In this document: positions 51,968 to 60,843 of the stretch, one piece after another
Position numbering within the stretch: position 1 is the stretch's first letter
Layout of the letters: each line of letters begins with the position of its first letter
Source: Mycobacterium decipiens
GTDB taxonomy: Bacteria; Actinomycetota; Actinomycetes; Mycobacteriales; Mycobacteriaceae
Assembly (NCBI RefSeq): GCF_963853665.1
Contig: NZ_OY970459.1
Span: 2,976,001-3,040,000 of the forward strand
Reading direction: 5' to 3'
Length of the DNA: 64,000 nucleotides
Notes under the pieces: model-generated
What the model saw: only the letters and a program-made list of their open reading frames with translations
Told to the model about the DNA's origin: nothing
Database searches by the model: none
Program-made: the position numbers and the translations under genes

Positions 51968-53443
51968 TCACCGCCAGGCCAGGGGCACGGTGTATCGCAT
52001 CCATGCGCCACCGACGTACCCGGCCGCAGCGTGCAGACGGGCGTTCTGGTGCCCAGTTCGAGGCACGGCGAACTGCGAGCCGAGGGCCGCGCAGGCTAGC
52101 GAAGCCCCGGCGAACGTCACCGGACTCGACGTCACGGTCCAGGTTCCCGCGGCGTCTTGGCATGCTGCGGGGTGCGCGTCCCCGCACGAAGCAGCGACCC
52201 AGCGACCATCGGCTCGCTGCAGGGCGCACGTTCCGGCACCCGCACGCGGTTCGTCCGGCGCCCAGCTCCACAGCGACGCCTGGATGCGCCCGTCCTCGGG
52301 AAGCAGCTGATCGAGGCCGAACAGATTGACGCCGCAGTCGGTCATCGCCCGCACCTTCGACGGTGCCAGCGCCTCCGGATTGGCCGGCGGCCGGGTCGGG
52401 TTGACCAGCGCCGAGACCAAAGTCGAGTCCTCGAAGTAGCGGACCAGCCGGGAGGCGTAGACGGCGCCGCCATACGTGACATCGCACGTCGGGTACGGCC
52501 GGTAGCCGGAGGTCGACCCACTGTGCACCGCCACGTCGTCCCAGTCGAAGACATGGGCCGACCAGGCCGGCACGCAGGAGCTGACGAGTATGACCCGCGC
52601 GCCGGATGCGCGGACGTCGTCCCGCGAGGCGCCGAGCGGCAGCGGCGCGCAGCCGGTTGCCGCGCGCTGACTCGGGTCGGGGTGAAATATGAGGCTTGAT
52701 CCATCCGGACGCCGCAACGAGCTCTCCAGCGTGGCGAGCGCCGACGCGTACGCTCGCGGGTTCTGCAGCGCGTCGTCCAGGTAGAGCAGGATGACCTCGT
52801 CGGTGTGCCCGGGTGCGTTCAGCCAGGTCGCGATCTGCGGCAGCACCTTGGCGAGGAGCGGTTCGACGGTGCAGCCCAGGTTCTTTTGCTTCGGTCCGAG
52901 CCCGTGACACACGGTGACGCCGCGGGCCCCGTGTAGCTCGAGCCGGGGAATGTAGTGCAGGTCCAGCTCGAGGCTGCGGACGTCGATGTCCAGCTGTTGG
53001 GTCAATGACAACTGCTGGTTTGAATCGGCGTGCGAGACGGTGAACGAGTCGCTGAGGCTGTTGAACGAGTTGTGCGTACCGAGCCACTGGGCGTCCAGTA
53101 GGGGCAACGGATCTTGCAGCGCGTATTGGAAAGCCGCCGTGCGGTGCACCCATGACTGCAGGTAGGCGTCACGCGCCGCTTGGGTCACCCGGTGGGCCAG
53201 CGGAAGGACGCACCGCGCATCGGGCACGCCGACGCGGCGACACTCCGCGGCGACCGCGTCGGCGAACTTGCCGATCGCAACGCAGGGGATCGCAATGGGA
53301 CTGATGGCGTCACATGGTGCCGTGGGCGAGGGCGGGGCGGGCACCTCGTCGGCATCGGCGCCCACCGGTGCTGGCGTTGTCAGCACCACCGCGCAGGCGC
53401 TCATGATGGCCGCCGCGAACTTCGGCCATCGGGTGCTGGGCAT
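51968..53443 (-). CDS. Exported PLC-X-like protein (Rv2075c-like)
   Basis: The 491-residue protein has a signal peptide (KFAAAIMSACAVVLTTPAPVGADA, cleaved after about residue 32). Residues near 150-330 show features of the PI-PLC X-type fold: QWLGTHNSFNSLSDSF, with the first catalytic-type histidine, then LELDLHYIPRLELHGARGVTVCHG and VILLYLDDALQNPRAYA. Many cysteines suggest disulphides. It is probably an envelope or secreted phosphodiesterase-like protein; substrate unknown. The M. tuberculosis homologue is annotated only as exported. Confidence 0.88.
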   Translation of the reverse strand: MPSTRWPKFAAAIMSACAVVLTTPAPVGADADEVPAPPSPTAPCDAISPIAIPCVAIGKFADAVAAECRRVGVPDARCVLPLAHRVTQAARDAYLQSWVHRTAAFQYALQDPLPLLDAQWLGTHNSFNSLSDSFTVSHADSNQQLSLTQQLDIDVRSLELDLHYIPRLELHGARGVTVCHGLGPKQKNLGCTVEPLLAKVLPQIATWLNAPGHTDEVILLYLDDALQNPRAYASALATLESSLRRPDGSSLIFHPDPSQRAATGCAPLPLGASRDDVRASGARVILVSSCVPAWSAHVFDWDDVAVHSGSTSGYRPYPTCDVTYGGAVYASRLVRYFEDSTLVSALVNPTRPPANPEALAPSKVRAMTDCGVNLFGLDQLLPEDGRIQASLWSWAPDEPRAGAGTCALQRADGRWVAASCGDAHPAACQDAAGTWTVTSSPVTFAGASLACAALGSQFAVPRTGHQNARLHAAAGYVGGAWMRYTVPLAWR

Positions 53444-53678
53444 GCGTTACAGTGCCACGTCGACACCCACCCGACCAGGGATGTTGTCGAAGTGTTGTGA
53501 TCCCTTGACCCGCGGTTGAGCCCGGGGGCGTTGTCAGGGGGAATCGATCTCCAGACCCACCGGGCAATCCTCAATGCTGGCGCGTGTTGCATCCCGATTG
53601 GGAGGTGATGTTGGCAGCCACGCGCAGCACCCTCACCCACACCCAACACCGCCGCTATTCACCCGCCCCGCGTCGCGG

Positions 53679-53692
53679 CACCATGCATGGTG
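53679..53692. promoter_or_regulatory. 14-bp palindrome upstream of 53830 gene
   Basis: CACCATGCATGGTG is a perfect palindrome centred about 40 bp upstream of the -35 of the predicted promoter. It is a possible regulator site; there is no further support. Confidence 0.3.
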
Positions 53693-53724
53693 GCGTATCG
53701 CCGCCGTCAAAGTGCGGCACTGAA

Positions 53725-53753
53725 TTGACCGGCAACCAAGGCGCGGCTAGCGT
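53725..53753 (+). promoter_or_regulatory. SigA-type promoter
   Basis: TTGACC (53725-53730), a 17-bp spacer and TAGCGT (53748-53753) fit the mycobacterial SigA pattern. It lies about 77 bp upstream of the ATG at 53830. The surrounding TGAATTGACCGGC recurs upstream of the Rv2078-like gene. Confidence 0.45.
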
Positions 53754-53829
53754 CACGAACGGCTCATGCGGGGGCACGTTGTCGCGTTCGCCATGCGCTA
53801 AAGCCAGGCCAAATGCGCGAGAGAACGTA

Positions 53830-54780
53830 ATGAGTGGGGACCAAGACCAGCAGCTGAAGATCATCCTCGACCAGCTTTCGCAGCTGCTCGGGATACCGCC
53901 GCCACCGCTGATCACGCCCGATGAGCTTGCGACCGGACGCTCGAACATCAGCCAATTGCTCAGGGCCCTGGGCGGTGCCGCCAACAGCGGTGATCCCGGC
54001 GACAACCTCACGGCCCAGACCGGGCATGACGAACGTGAAGCCAAGACCGCCGACGCGCTGACGAAGTTTCCGGCCAACGAAGCGCAGTCCGCGGCGCAGC
54101 TGGCTGCTGTCGGCGATTCCGGCCAGATGACGCAGATGCTCCAGCAGATGCCGCAGATGGCGTCCGGCGTCGCAGGGGGAATCGCGGGAGCTCTTGGTGG
54201 CGCGCTGCAACCACTGAGCCAGATCCCCCAGCAGGTCGCCCAAGCGGGCCAACAGGCTATGCAAGTGGGTATGGGTCTGCTGCAACAAGGCACAGGGGCT
54301 AGCGAGGCGCTGCCCGATGAGCTGCTCGGCGAGGAGGGTGACCTCGGGGTCGGTGAGCTCGCCGGATCCGGTGGCGGCGGTACCGGTGGTGGTCTCGGCC
54401 TCACCACGCCGACCGCGTTGCTCGGCCCGCCGCCGACTCCGTCGGCCGGTACTGTTCCGGCGGCGTCGCAGGCCGTGTCATCAGGACCGCCGAACGCATC
54501 TGAACCGGCGGCAGCGCCTAGGGGTGGGATGGGCGCGATGCCGATGGTGCCGCCGGGCGCCATGCACGGCGCGGCCGGGACGGGCAGCGACGCCAAACCC
54601 GACACCAAGCGCATCGTCGCGCCGTCGGTCAAGAACGGTGCGCCGGTTCAGGGTCGGATCACCACGCCGCCACCCGCACCAGCGGTGGTCAAACACGTTG
54701 ACGGCAAGCCTGTCGTGACTCGGCGCATCCTCCTGCCCGACGAGAAGCGCGACGACGAGGGGACGGACTCGGGGCGCTGA
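53830..54780 (+). CDS. Rv3900c/Rv2083-like Pro/Gly-rich protein
   Basis: The 316-residue protein has a hydrophilic helical N-terminus (QDQQLKIILDQLSQLLG) and a Gln/Met-rich amphipathic middle (QMTQMLQQMPQMASGVAGG; QQVAQAGQQAMQVGMGLLQQ). A Gly/Pro linker follows, then a basic tail ending KPVVTRRILLPDEKRDDE. The layout resembles ESX-associated Esp-type proteins, and its length and place match the M. tuberculosis Rv2083/Rv3900c family as I recall it. ATG 53830 has GAGAGA just upstream; an open frame continues to 53584 but shows no start with a better site. Function unknown. Confidence 0.75.
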   Translation: MSGDQDQQLKIILDQLSQLLGIPPPPLITPDELATGRSNISQLLRALGGAANSGDPGDNLTAQTGHDEREAKTADALTKFPANEAQSAAQLAAVGDSGQMTQMLQQMPQMASGVAGGIAGALGGALQPLSQIPQQVAQAGQQAMQVGMGLLQQGTGASEALPDELLGEEGDLGVGELAGSGGGGTGGGLGLTTPTALLGPPPTPSAGTVPAASQAVSSGPPNASEPAAAPRGGMGAMPMVPPGAMHGAAGTGSDAKPDTKRIVAPSVKNGAPVQGRITTPPPAPAVVKHVDGKPVVTRRILLPDEKRDDEGTDSGR

Positions 54781-54979
54781 CGGCTTCCACCGCGGAGTCC
54801 GGCGTGAATCCACTTACGCCCAAACCCCCTAACGCGTGGTCCCGCTATCCGCACCCGTTGCTGAGCGCGCAGTCGGATTGCCAATTCCAGATGCGGTAAC
54901 CGCAACTTGGGCTGTCGGCAAAGGTCAGGGCTGGCAAAGGGTGACTACCGCCATATCGAGTGAGCGATACGATCGGCCC

Positions 54980-55519
54980 GTGTCAAATCTGCCCCCTCCG
55001 CAATCTGCATCGCACCCCTGGCCGCTAGTAGCGCCATCTGCGCCAAGGACGCGGTGGCCGATGTTGGCATTGCAGGTGGTCGCGCTCTTGGTGACGCTCG
55101 GCGTCGGGATCGTTGGCTGGTTTCGACCTGTCCCAGAAAAACACCCGCCCGCGCCCACGTACACCAACCAACAGGTCGCCGATGCCAAAGCAAAGGTATG
55201 CGCTGCGTACGAACAAGTGCGCAAAGCCGGGGATCTGGCCGGATCTCGAAATGGCGGTAGCGACCCGACCGCGATCCTCGCCGTGGCGACAAGCACCCGG
55301 CAAGTACTGGAAGTAGGCAGCAGGTACCTCATGACGAAACTGGGCACAGAGCCAGCGACTCCGCCCGATCTCGCAGCGGCGGTTCACAAGCTAGCCAATG
55401 TTTATCAGGAGCTAACGATTAATTATCTGGACGGCCTTTCTAATTCCGACCAGGAACTAGACCCGTTGCTCCGAGCTGGGGACGAGGCTCACTCAACAAT
55501 CGAAACGCTTTGCAAGTGA
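54980..55519 (+). CDS. Single-pass membrane protein beside the ESX-like genes
   Basis: The 179-residue protein has a short Pro-rich cytoplasmic start, one membrane helix (LALQVVALLVTLGVGIVGWF, about residues 31-50), and an extracytoplasmic helical domain from YTNQQVADAKAKVCAAYEQVRKA to the end, with a cysteine near each end of that domain. It resembles the small membrane proteins encoded next to Rv3899c- and Rv2082-type genes (from memory). GTG 54980 is the likely start; the open frame extends to 54836. Its stop overlaps the next start as GTGA, so the two are coupled. Confidence 0.7.
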   Translation: MSNLPPPQSASHPWPLVAPSAPRTRWPMLALQVVALLVTLGVGIVGWFRPVPEKHPPAPTYTNQQVADAKAKVCAAYEQVRKAGDLAGSRNGGSDPTAILAVATSTRQVLEVGSRYLMTKLGTEPATPPDLAAAVHKLANVYQELTINYLDGLSNSDQELDPLLRAGDEAHSTIETLCK

Positions 55520-57888
55520 CTGACTTCCCCTCCGGAGAATGGTCCCTACTTCTTGTAGGTGATCAATGGCCCGACGACCTGGACATGATGGCGCTTGGGT
55601 ATGGCAAACTCAATCGCGGGAGTATCAAGACTGGCTTCACTCATTTCGCGGACATGCTGCGCGGCGCCCAAACGGGTGCGCTTGTCGAACAGCGCGGTCA
55701 CACTGCCGATGATCTCCGCAGCACCTTCCGCGAAGGCGAGGACCATGCCCGGGAAGTAGCCGAAAAGAACGGTGTCAAGGAAAGTGCATATGGCACCGCC
55801 TACGACAGCATGCTAAGCCTTCGGAACGATCTCACAAGTCTGGCCGAGGAGGGCAATAGACGGATCAAAGAGATCCAGGACTCGAAAGCGCCCGCGGAAA
55901 CCAAGGTGGCACAGATTGTCGCCGCAGTACACGAGTATCGAGCGCTGGCCAATCTCTCCGCCGCGAAGTATGGCGGCAACGTGCTCGATGCGATGCAGCG
56001 CATTCTCGATGCCGAGGGAGCCGGGCAGTCAGCCCGGCAGTACGCACAGGATCACGGCCTCGAAGTCGGGCAAATGTTCCGACAGCCCAACGACCAAAGT
56101 AGCCTGACCGATCACGTACGTAGTGTGCTCGACGATCCCAGCCCGACGGCAAGCAGCTCCGATAACGCGGAAACACCGCCGGCGACTCACGGCCCCATCG
56201 CAGGAATACCTGGCAATACTTCCCCACCAGCTTCGCGCAGCCCCACGGCAGGCATCACTGCTAACGCCGGCACCCCGGCAGCCACGTCTGGATCAACGGC
56301 GGGTGTCCCGGGCACCGGCGCACAATCAGCACCGTCGCCCGACGCACAACCAGGACTCACCACCCTCCCACCGCGTCAATCTCCTGCAGGACGAGCCCCC
56401 GTACAACAAGCCCCCGCTCCGCAAATACCTCCCCACGGCTCCCTAGCCTTCACCGACAGTGCCGTCGTCCCCGCAGAGCAATCTCCGTCAGCACAACCCA
56501 CCCCTCTTCGCGGCTCACCAATGAACTTCACCCAAGTTGCGGGCATCCCCCAAGGGCAAGCCTCTCTGCCTCCCCCTGCACCAACATCGTCTCCCCTACC
56601 GGGAGTCGGTGTCCATGGCGCTCCGGTGCCAGCTACCGGACTGTCGCCAGTCAACGTGGGCGCGCCACCTTCGGCAAATGTGTCGCCGATTCCTGGCTCA
56701 CCGCCGGCGCCCGCAAGTGCAACCCCATCCATAACTCCGTCCGAGTTAATGCACAGCTTCGACAAGGGGATGCAGGCTGGCGAGCCGTTCTCGGCAGCAG
56801 CCAATGCAATACCGCCGGCGCCGATGTCGCCTACCGAGCCGCAAGTCTCACACGCCGCACCAACGACACCGTCCGCGGTACCAGGCGCCGCAGCCCACAC
56901 ACCGGTGTTTGATTCGCCGCCGGCCCAGCACGCACCCGCCCCCGAGACGCCGCCCCAATCATTCGTGGCGGCACCCGCCCCAGCCGCTCCCGCCGCGCCC
57001 TCACCGGCCGGTCCACTGCCTTCGTACGGCGCCGACCTGCGACCCGCGGTCTCGGCGGCCGCCACACCGGCCGCGCCGCCGAGCCCTGCACCGGTGTCGG
57101 CGACACCCGGCTCGGCGCCGGTGCACCCGTCGGCCGGGCAAGCCGGCACGGGCCAGCCTGCTGTGGTCCGTCACACGCCGCCATCCAAACCGCCACCACC
57201 GTCGGCTCTGGGGACCCAAGCCGCTACCGCCACCGCTACGGGGGCGGCCACAGGCGCCGCATCAGCCGACGCCACCGCGAGGGCACGCCTGCAGCAGCTA
57301 GTGGATGCCGTCGCTCGTCAAGAATCCCGCTTGGCCTGGGCGGCCGGGGAGCGCACCGACCAAACCACCGTGCTGGCAACCGATCTGGCGAGCGGCTGGA
57401 TCCCACCGGGCGTCGACCTCCCGGCCGCTGTCACCCTGCTGTCCCCGGCCCGTCGCCGCGGCAACCTGGAAGCCCTGCTCGGCGAAGTCAGTGTCGCCGC
57501 CGGCTACACCCCGATCCATCACGTGCCCGATGAAGACGAGCCGATCCCCACCTCACCCCGGCCCCGACGCGCACCCGATATCGATGAACTCGGCTGGGAA
57601 CTAAGCGAAGCCACCCAGTGGCGCGACGGGCTGCCGCGGTTGGCCCACACGTTGGCCAAAGCGGCTTCTACCGGGACCGGCGTGCTGGACTCCGAAGTCG
57701 ACCTGCTACGTGAGCATTTGGCAACGATCGGTGCCAAAGTCCTTGACAGCTATCCCGACAACGTAGATCCCCATGACGTCGGCAACTGGCAGCTGCTGGC
57801 CGCAATCGACGCCCTGGTAGTTGGCGACAAGACCGTCGCCAACTACCACCTCGCCTGGTTCCAGGCCTGCCGACCCACGCCCGGCTAG
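55516..57888 (+). CDS. Large Rv2082/Rv3899c-like protein with Pro-rich linker
   Basis: The 790-residue protein has three parts. The N-terminal 215 residues are helical (MALGYGKLNRGSIKTGFTHF; LRSTFREGEDHAREVAEKNG; EYRALANLSAAKYGGNV), resembling the helical-bundle domains of ESX substrates. About 360 residues of Pro/Ala/Ser-rich low complexity follow. The C-terminal 180 or so residues (LQQLVDAVARQESRLAWAAG; HHVPDEDEPIPTSP; VANYHLAWFQACRP) match, as I recall, the DUF5631/5632 region of Rv3899c. The GTG start at 55516 overlaps the previous stop. It is probably a type VII-linked exported protein; function unknown. Confidence 0.78.
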   Translation: MTDFPSGEWSLLLVGDQWPDDLDMMALGYGKLNRGSIKTGFTHFADMLRGAQTGALVEQRGHTADDLRSTFREGEDHAREVAEKNGVKESAYGTAYDSMLSLRNDLTSLAEEGNRRIKEIQDSKAPAETKVAQIVAAVHEYRALANLSAAKYGGNVLDAMQRILDAEGAGQSARQYAQDHGLEVGQMFRQPNDQSSLTDHVRSVLDDPSPTASSSDNAETPPATHGPIAGIPGNTSPPASRSPTAGITANAGTPAATSGSTAGVPGTGAQSAPSPDAQPGLTTLPPRQSPAGRAPVQQAPAPQIPPHGSLAFTDSAVVPAEQSPSAQPTPLRGSPMNFTQVAGIPQGQASLPPPAPTSSPLPGVGVHGAPVPATGLSPVNVGAPPSANVSPIPGSPPAPASATPSITPSELMHSFDKGMQAGEPFSAAANAIPPAPMSPTEPQVSHAAPTTPSAVPGAAAHTPVFDSPPAQHAPAPETPPQSFVAAPAPAAPAAPSPAGPLPSYGADLRPAVSAAATPAAPPSPAPVSATPGSAPVHPSAGQAGTGQPAVVRHTPPSKPPPPSALGTQAATATATGAATGAASADATARARLQQLVDAVARQESRLAWAAGERTDQTTVLATDLASGWIPPGVDLPAAVTLLSPARRRGNLEALLGEVSVAAGYTPIHHVPDEDEPIPTSPRPRRAPDIDELGWELSEATQWRDGLPRLAHTLAKAASTGTGVLDSEVDLLREHLATIGAKVLDSYPDNVDPHDVGNWQLLAAIDALVVGDKTVANYHLAWFQACRPTPG

Positions 57889-57967
57889 GCCGACCACCGG
57901 CCCCGTATCGCGGGCGCGCCGAACATGGTTGAGCCGTGACCGTGGTCGCTGACCGATACAAGGTGAA

Positions 57968-57995
57968 TTGACCGGCGAGTCCGCGGTAGTAGTCT
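57968..57995 (+). promoter_or_regulatory. SigA-type promoter of the Rv2078-like gene
   Basis: TTGACC (57968-57973), a 16-bp spacer and TAGTCT (57990-57995), 27 bp upstream of the GTG at 58023. The strong site GAAGGGGGG (58009-58017) supports that start. The -35 region shares 13 bases with the one at 53721-53733. Confidence 0.42.
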
Positions 57996-58022
57996 TACAG
58001 CCAATTCCGAAGGGGGGCGCGG

Positions 58023-58337
58023 GTGTTTGTCAGTACCGGATTGCTACGCGCGGGGGCCAGCGAGTCACACCGCGCGGGCGGGCATGCCCAGGATGGCGCC
58101 GATCAGCTGTCACGGGGACCGCTGCTGTCGGGGATGTTCGGTGACTTCGCAGCGGCCGAGACGTTTCACGACGCGGTCGGTTCGACCCACACACAGCACG
58201 TTAGAAGCTTGCAGGCTCACCAGGAGGCACTGACCGCGCTCGGCGGCAAGGCACACTACGCTGCGACGGGGTTCACCGACATGGACAACCACAATGCGGC
58301 AAACCTGGGCGCGGTGCGATGCAGCTCCGCCACATAA
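58023..58337 (+). CDS. DUF2563-type small protein (Rv2078-like)
   Basis: The 104-residue protein (same length as M. tuberculosis Rv2078) begins MFVSTGLLRAGASESHRAGG and has a helical body, with FAAAETFHDAVGSTHTQHVRSLQAHQEAL. It belongs to a mycobacterial family of unknown function that often precedes an alpha/beta hydrolase gene. Its length and helical content resemble WXG100/ESX proteins, but no WXG is present. Its last 19 bp overlap the next gene, so they form one operon. Confidence 0.85.
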   Translation: MFVSTGLLRAGASESHRAGGHAQDGADQLSRGPLLSGMFGDFAAAETFHDAVGSTHTQHVRSLQAHQEALTALGGKAHYAATGFTDMDNHNAANLGAVRCSSAT

Positions 58338-60277
58338 GCATCCCAGCGCTGATCGCCGAAGCCGGCGGCGATCCCTGGATAATCAACCAAAGTCTGCAAT
58401 CTGGTCGCCCGGCGCAGATTTCGGATCTGGCGGAGGCGTTTCATGCTGCGGGCCGATGCACCGCCGAGTCCAGCGCAGCCTTCGAGGAAGCCCGTCGCCG
58501 CTTCGAGGCGGCATGGAACCGCGAAAACGGCGATCATCCGATCAACGACGCCGCCGAAGTGCAGAGCGTGACCAAGTCGCTGGGCGCACAGTCCTTGCAG
58601 TTGCCCAAGATCGGGGTCGACCTGGAGAACATCGCGGCCACCCTGGCCGAGGTGCAACGAGCCGCAGCCGGGCAGATCGCGACTCTCGAGGGTCAGTTGC
58701 AGCAGATCGACAATCAACTCAGCCAAGCGCTCGAACTGGACAACGACATCCACCTCAGCGCCGACAGATCGGCGCTTGATGCGCTGATCACGAGTCTTGA
58801 ACACGACGCCATCGACGACACCACCTCAACACTGGGCCAACTCGAGTCACTACGAAACGGCTACTCGGCTCGCTTGGAGAAGTCGCTGGCCACGCTCCGC
58901 GCCGACGGCTACGACCCGGTAGTTATCCAAGGGATAGACGCATTTCAATCGCCGGTGAAATCCGAAGAACCGATCCAGATTCCGCCACCAAGCACCAACG
59001 CAGAAGACGTGCACAGGTGGTGGACATCGCTGACGCCAGCGGACCGGCAACGTGTGCTCGCTGAGCACCCGGATCGGATCGGCAACCTCAACGGCGTTCC
59101 GGTGAGCGCGCGCAGTGATGCCAATATCGCGGTGATGGCACGAGACCTCAGCCGGGTGCGTGACATCGCCAGCCGCTACAACGTGTCGGCGGTCGAGGTG
59201 GTGGGTGATCCGGCGAAATTCGGTCTGTCGGCGAGCGATATCACCCGCTACCACAACGCCGATCAGACGAAGCAGGGCTTCGACCACGACGCCGATAGCG
59301 GCCGCAACGCGGTGTACCTGTTCGCTTATGATCCGCTGGCGTTCGGCGGTAAGGGGCGCGCTGCGATCGCCATCGGCAACCCGGACACCGCCAAACACAC
59401 CGCCGTGATTGTGCCCGGTACCAGCAGCAGCGTGAAAGGTGGGTGGCTGCACGACATCCACAACGACGCGCTCAACCTGTACAGCCAGGCCAATGCCGCC
59501 GACCCGAGAAACCCCACCGCGGCGATCGCTTGGATGGGATATGACGCCCCGAACGATTTCACCGACCCGCGGATCGCCACACCGATGCTGGCCCGAACCG
59601 GCGGTGCGGCGCTGGCGCTGGACGTCAATGGTTTGTGGGTAACGCACCTCGGTGACGGCCAGCATGTCACCGTGCTGGGCCACTCCTATGGCTCGACGAC
59701 TGTGGCCGACGCTTTCGCCATGGGCGGCATGCACGCCAACGATGCTGTGCTGTTGGGCTGCCCGGGAACCGACTTGGCCCGCAGCACCGCGAGCTTTCAT
59801 CTTGACGGCGGACGGGTGTATGTGGGTGCGGCATCCACGGATCCGGTCAGCATGCTCGGGCAGCTGGATAGCCTCAGCAAATATGTGAACAGCAACAATA
59901 TCGGCGGTCAGATGCTCGGTTTAACCGCTGGCCTCGGTGTCGACCCGGCTGGCGACGGATTTGGATCGGTGCGGTTCCGCGCCGAGGTCCCCGACTCGGA
60001 TGGCATTAACCCCCACGACCATTCGTATTACTACCATCCTGGAAGCGAGGCGTTGCACAGCATGGCCGACATCACCTCTGGACATGATGACGCGCTGGCA
60101 TCCGACGGCATGCTGGCTCAATCTCGATATCAGCCGCGCATCGAGATCAACGTTCCAGGCCTGGGTTCGGTGGGCGGCGATATACCGGGCACGCCGGCCA
60201 CCCTCGATCCGGAGTGGAGCCGCCCCCCGGGATCCATCACCAACGATCATGTCTTCAATGACCAACACCACCACTGA
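58319..60277 (+). CDS. DUF1023 alpha/beta hydrolase (Rv2079-like)
   Basis: The 652-residue protein has an N-terminal helical segment of about 220 residues with a coiled-coil stretch (AEVQRAAAGQIATLEGQLQQID). A C-terminal alpha/beta-hydrolase domain follows, with HTAVIVPGTSSSVKGGW and the nucleophile elbow VLGHSYGSTT near residue 455. The family is found widely in mycobacteria next to ESX-like small proteins; a lipase or esterase activity is likely but unproven. ATG 58319 lies within the end of the preceding gene. Its own end overlaps lppJ by 20 bp. Confidence 0.88.
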   Translation: MQLRHISIPALIAEAGGDPWIINQSLQSGRPAQISDLAEAFHAAGRCTAESSAAFEEARRRFEAAWNRENGDHPINDAAEVQSVTKSLGAQSLQLPKIGVDLENIAATLAEVQRAAAGQIATLEGQLQQIDNQLSQALELDNDIHLSADRSALDALITSLEHDAIDDTTSTLGQLESLRNGYSARLEKSLATLRADGYDPVVIQGIDAFQSPVKSEEPIQIPPPSTNAEDVHRWWTSLTPADRQRVLAEHPDRIGNLNGVPVSARSDANIAVMARDLSRVRDIASRYNVSAVEVVGDPAKFGLSASDITRYHNADQTKQGFDHDADSGRNAVYLFAYDPLAFGGKGRAAIAIGNPDTAKHTAVIVPGTSSSVKGGWLHDIHNDALNLYSQANAADPRNPTAAIAWMGYDAPNDFTDPRIATPMLARTGGAALALDVNGLWVTHLGDGQHVTVLGHSYGSTTVADAFAMGGMHANDAVLLGCPGTDLARSTASFHLDGGRVYVGAASTDPVSMLGQLDSLSKYVNSNNIGGQMLGLTAGLGVDPAGDGFGSVRFRAEVPDSDGINPHDHSYYYHPGSEALHSMADITSGHDDALASDGMLAQSRYQPRIEINVPGLGSVGGDIPGTPATLDPEWSRPPGSITNDHVFNDQHHH

Positions 60278-60830
60278 GCCACGGCACCTAGGGTCACGGC
60301 AAGCACTGCTTGCCGTGATCGTCATCGCCGTCATGTTGTTAGGAGGATGCGCGCTGGTGATGCGCAAACCACATTCCGCGGGTTCGTCCAATCCATGGGA
60401 CGATTCCGCTCATCCGCTCACCGACGAGCAAACCATGGCCCAGGTCGTCGAGCCCGGCAAACAGATCGTCGCCGGCGCCGACCTTCAGGGCGTCAGCGGC
60501 GGATTCTCGTTCGCCTCGTGCAACGACCAAGGCGATCCGCCAAATCAAGGCAGGCTCACCATCGGCTTCTTGTTGCGCGGCGAGCCGGACGCGTACTTTG
60601 AGCACGTCACGGCGGCGATGATCGGTCATGGCTGGAACGACGGCGCACCACCAGGACAGCACTACCACGGCACAGCGCTGCACAAAGACGGCGTGACCGC
60701 GAATATGAGCTACGTACCGTCCGACCACCATTACGGACTGCTCATCCTGTATGGCGAATGCCGCGATACGACCGACCACCACAATGACGGCAAAATGATT
60801 GATGTCACCAACCAACTAGTTGCGCGATGA
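60258..60830 (+). CDS. lppJ: Lipoprotein LppJ
   Basis: The 190-residue protein has a hydrophobic signal (ALLAVIVIAVMLLGGC) whose LGGC lipobox places the lipidated cysteine near residue 28. The rest is a soluble extracytoplasmic domain (FSFASCNDQGDPPNQGRLTIGF; MIGHGWNDGAPPGQHYHG; LILYGECRDTTDHH). It matches M. tuberculosis Rv2080. Function unknown. ATG 60258 is used; ATG 60249 in the same frame is an alternative. It is the third gene of the Rv2078-like operon. Confidence 0.88.
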   Translation: MTNTTTEPRHLGSRQALLAVIVIAVMLLGGCALVMRKPHSAGSSNPWDDSAHPLTDEQTMAQVVEPGKQIVAGADLQGVSGGFSFASCNDQGDPPNQGRLTIGFLLRGEPDAYFEHVTAAMIGHGWNDGAPPGQHYHGTALHKDGVTANMSYVPSDHHYGLLILYGECRDTTDHHNDGKMIDVTNQLVAR

Positions 60831-60843
60831 GGCGGCGCTCATC

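Larger units (their letters stand above)
53444..53829. other. Intergenic region before the Rv3900c/Rv2083-like gene
   Basis: These 386 bp separate two divergent genes. They contain a 14-bp palindrome and a good SigA-type promoter, both listed separately. I see no supported gene: frames crossing it have no known domain, and the M. tuberculosis genes Rv2076c and Rv2077c are not evident here. Confidence 0.55.

Noticed and set aside
51813..53153. 446-codon minus-strand frame within the Rv2075c-like gene
   Set aside because: Arg-rich alternate frame; the exported protein frame has a signal peptide and conserved motifs.
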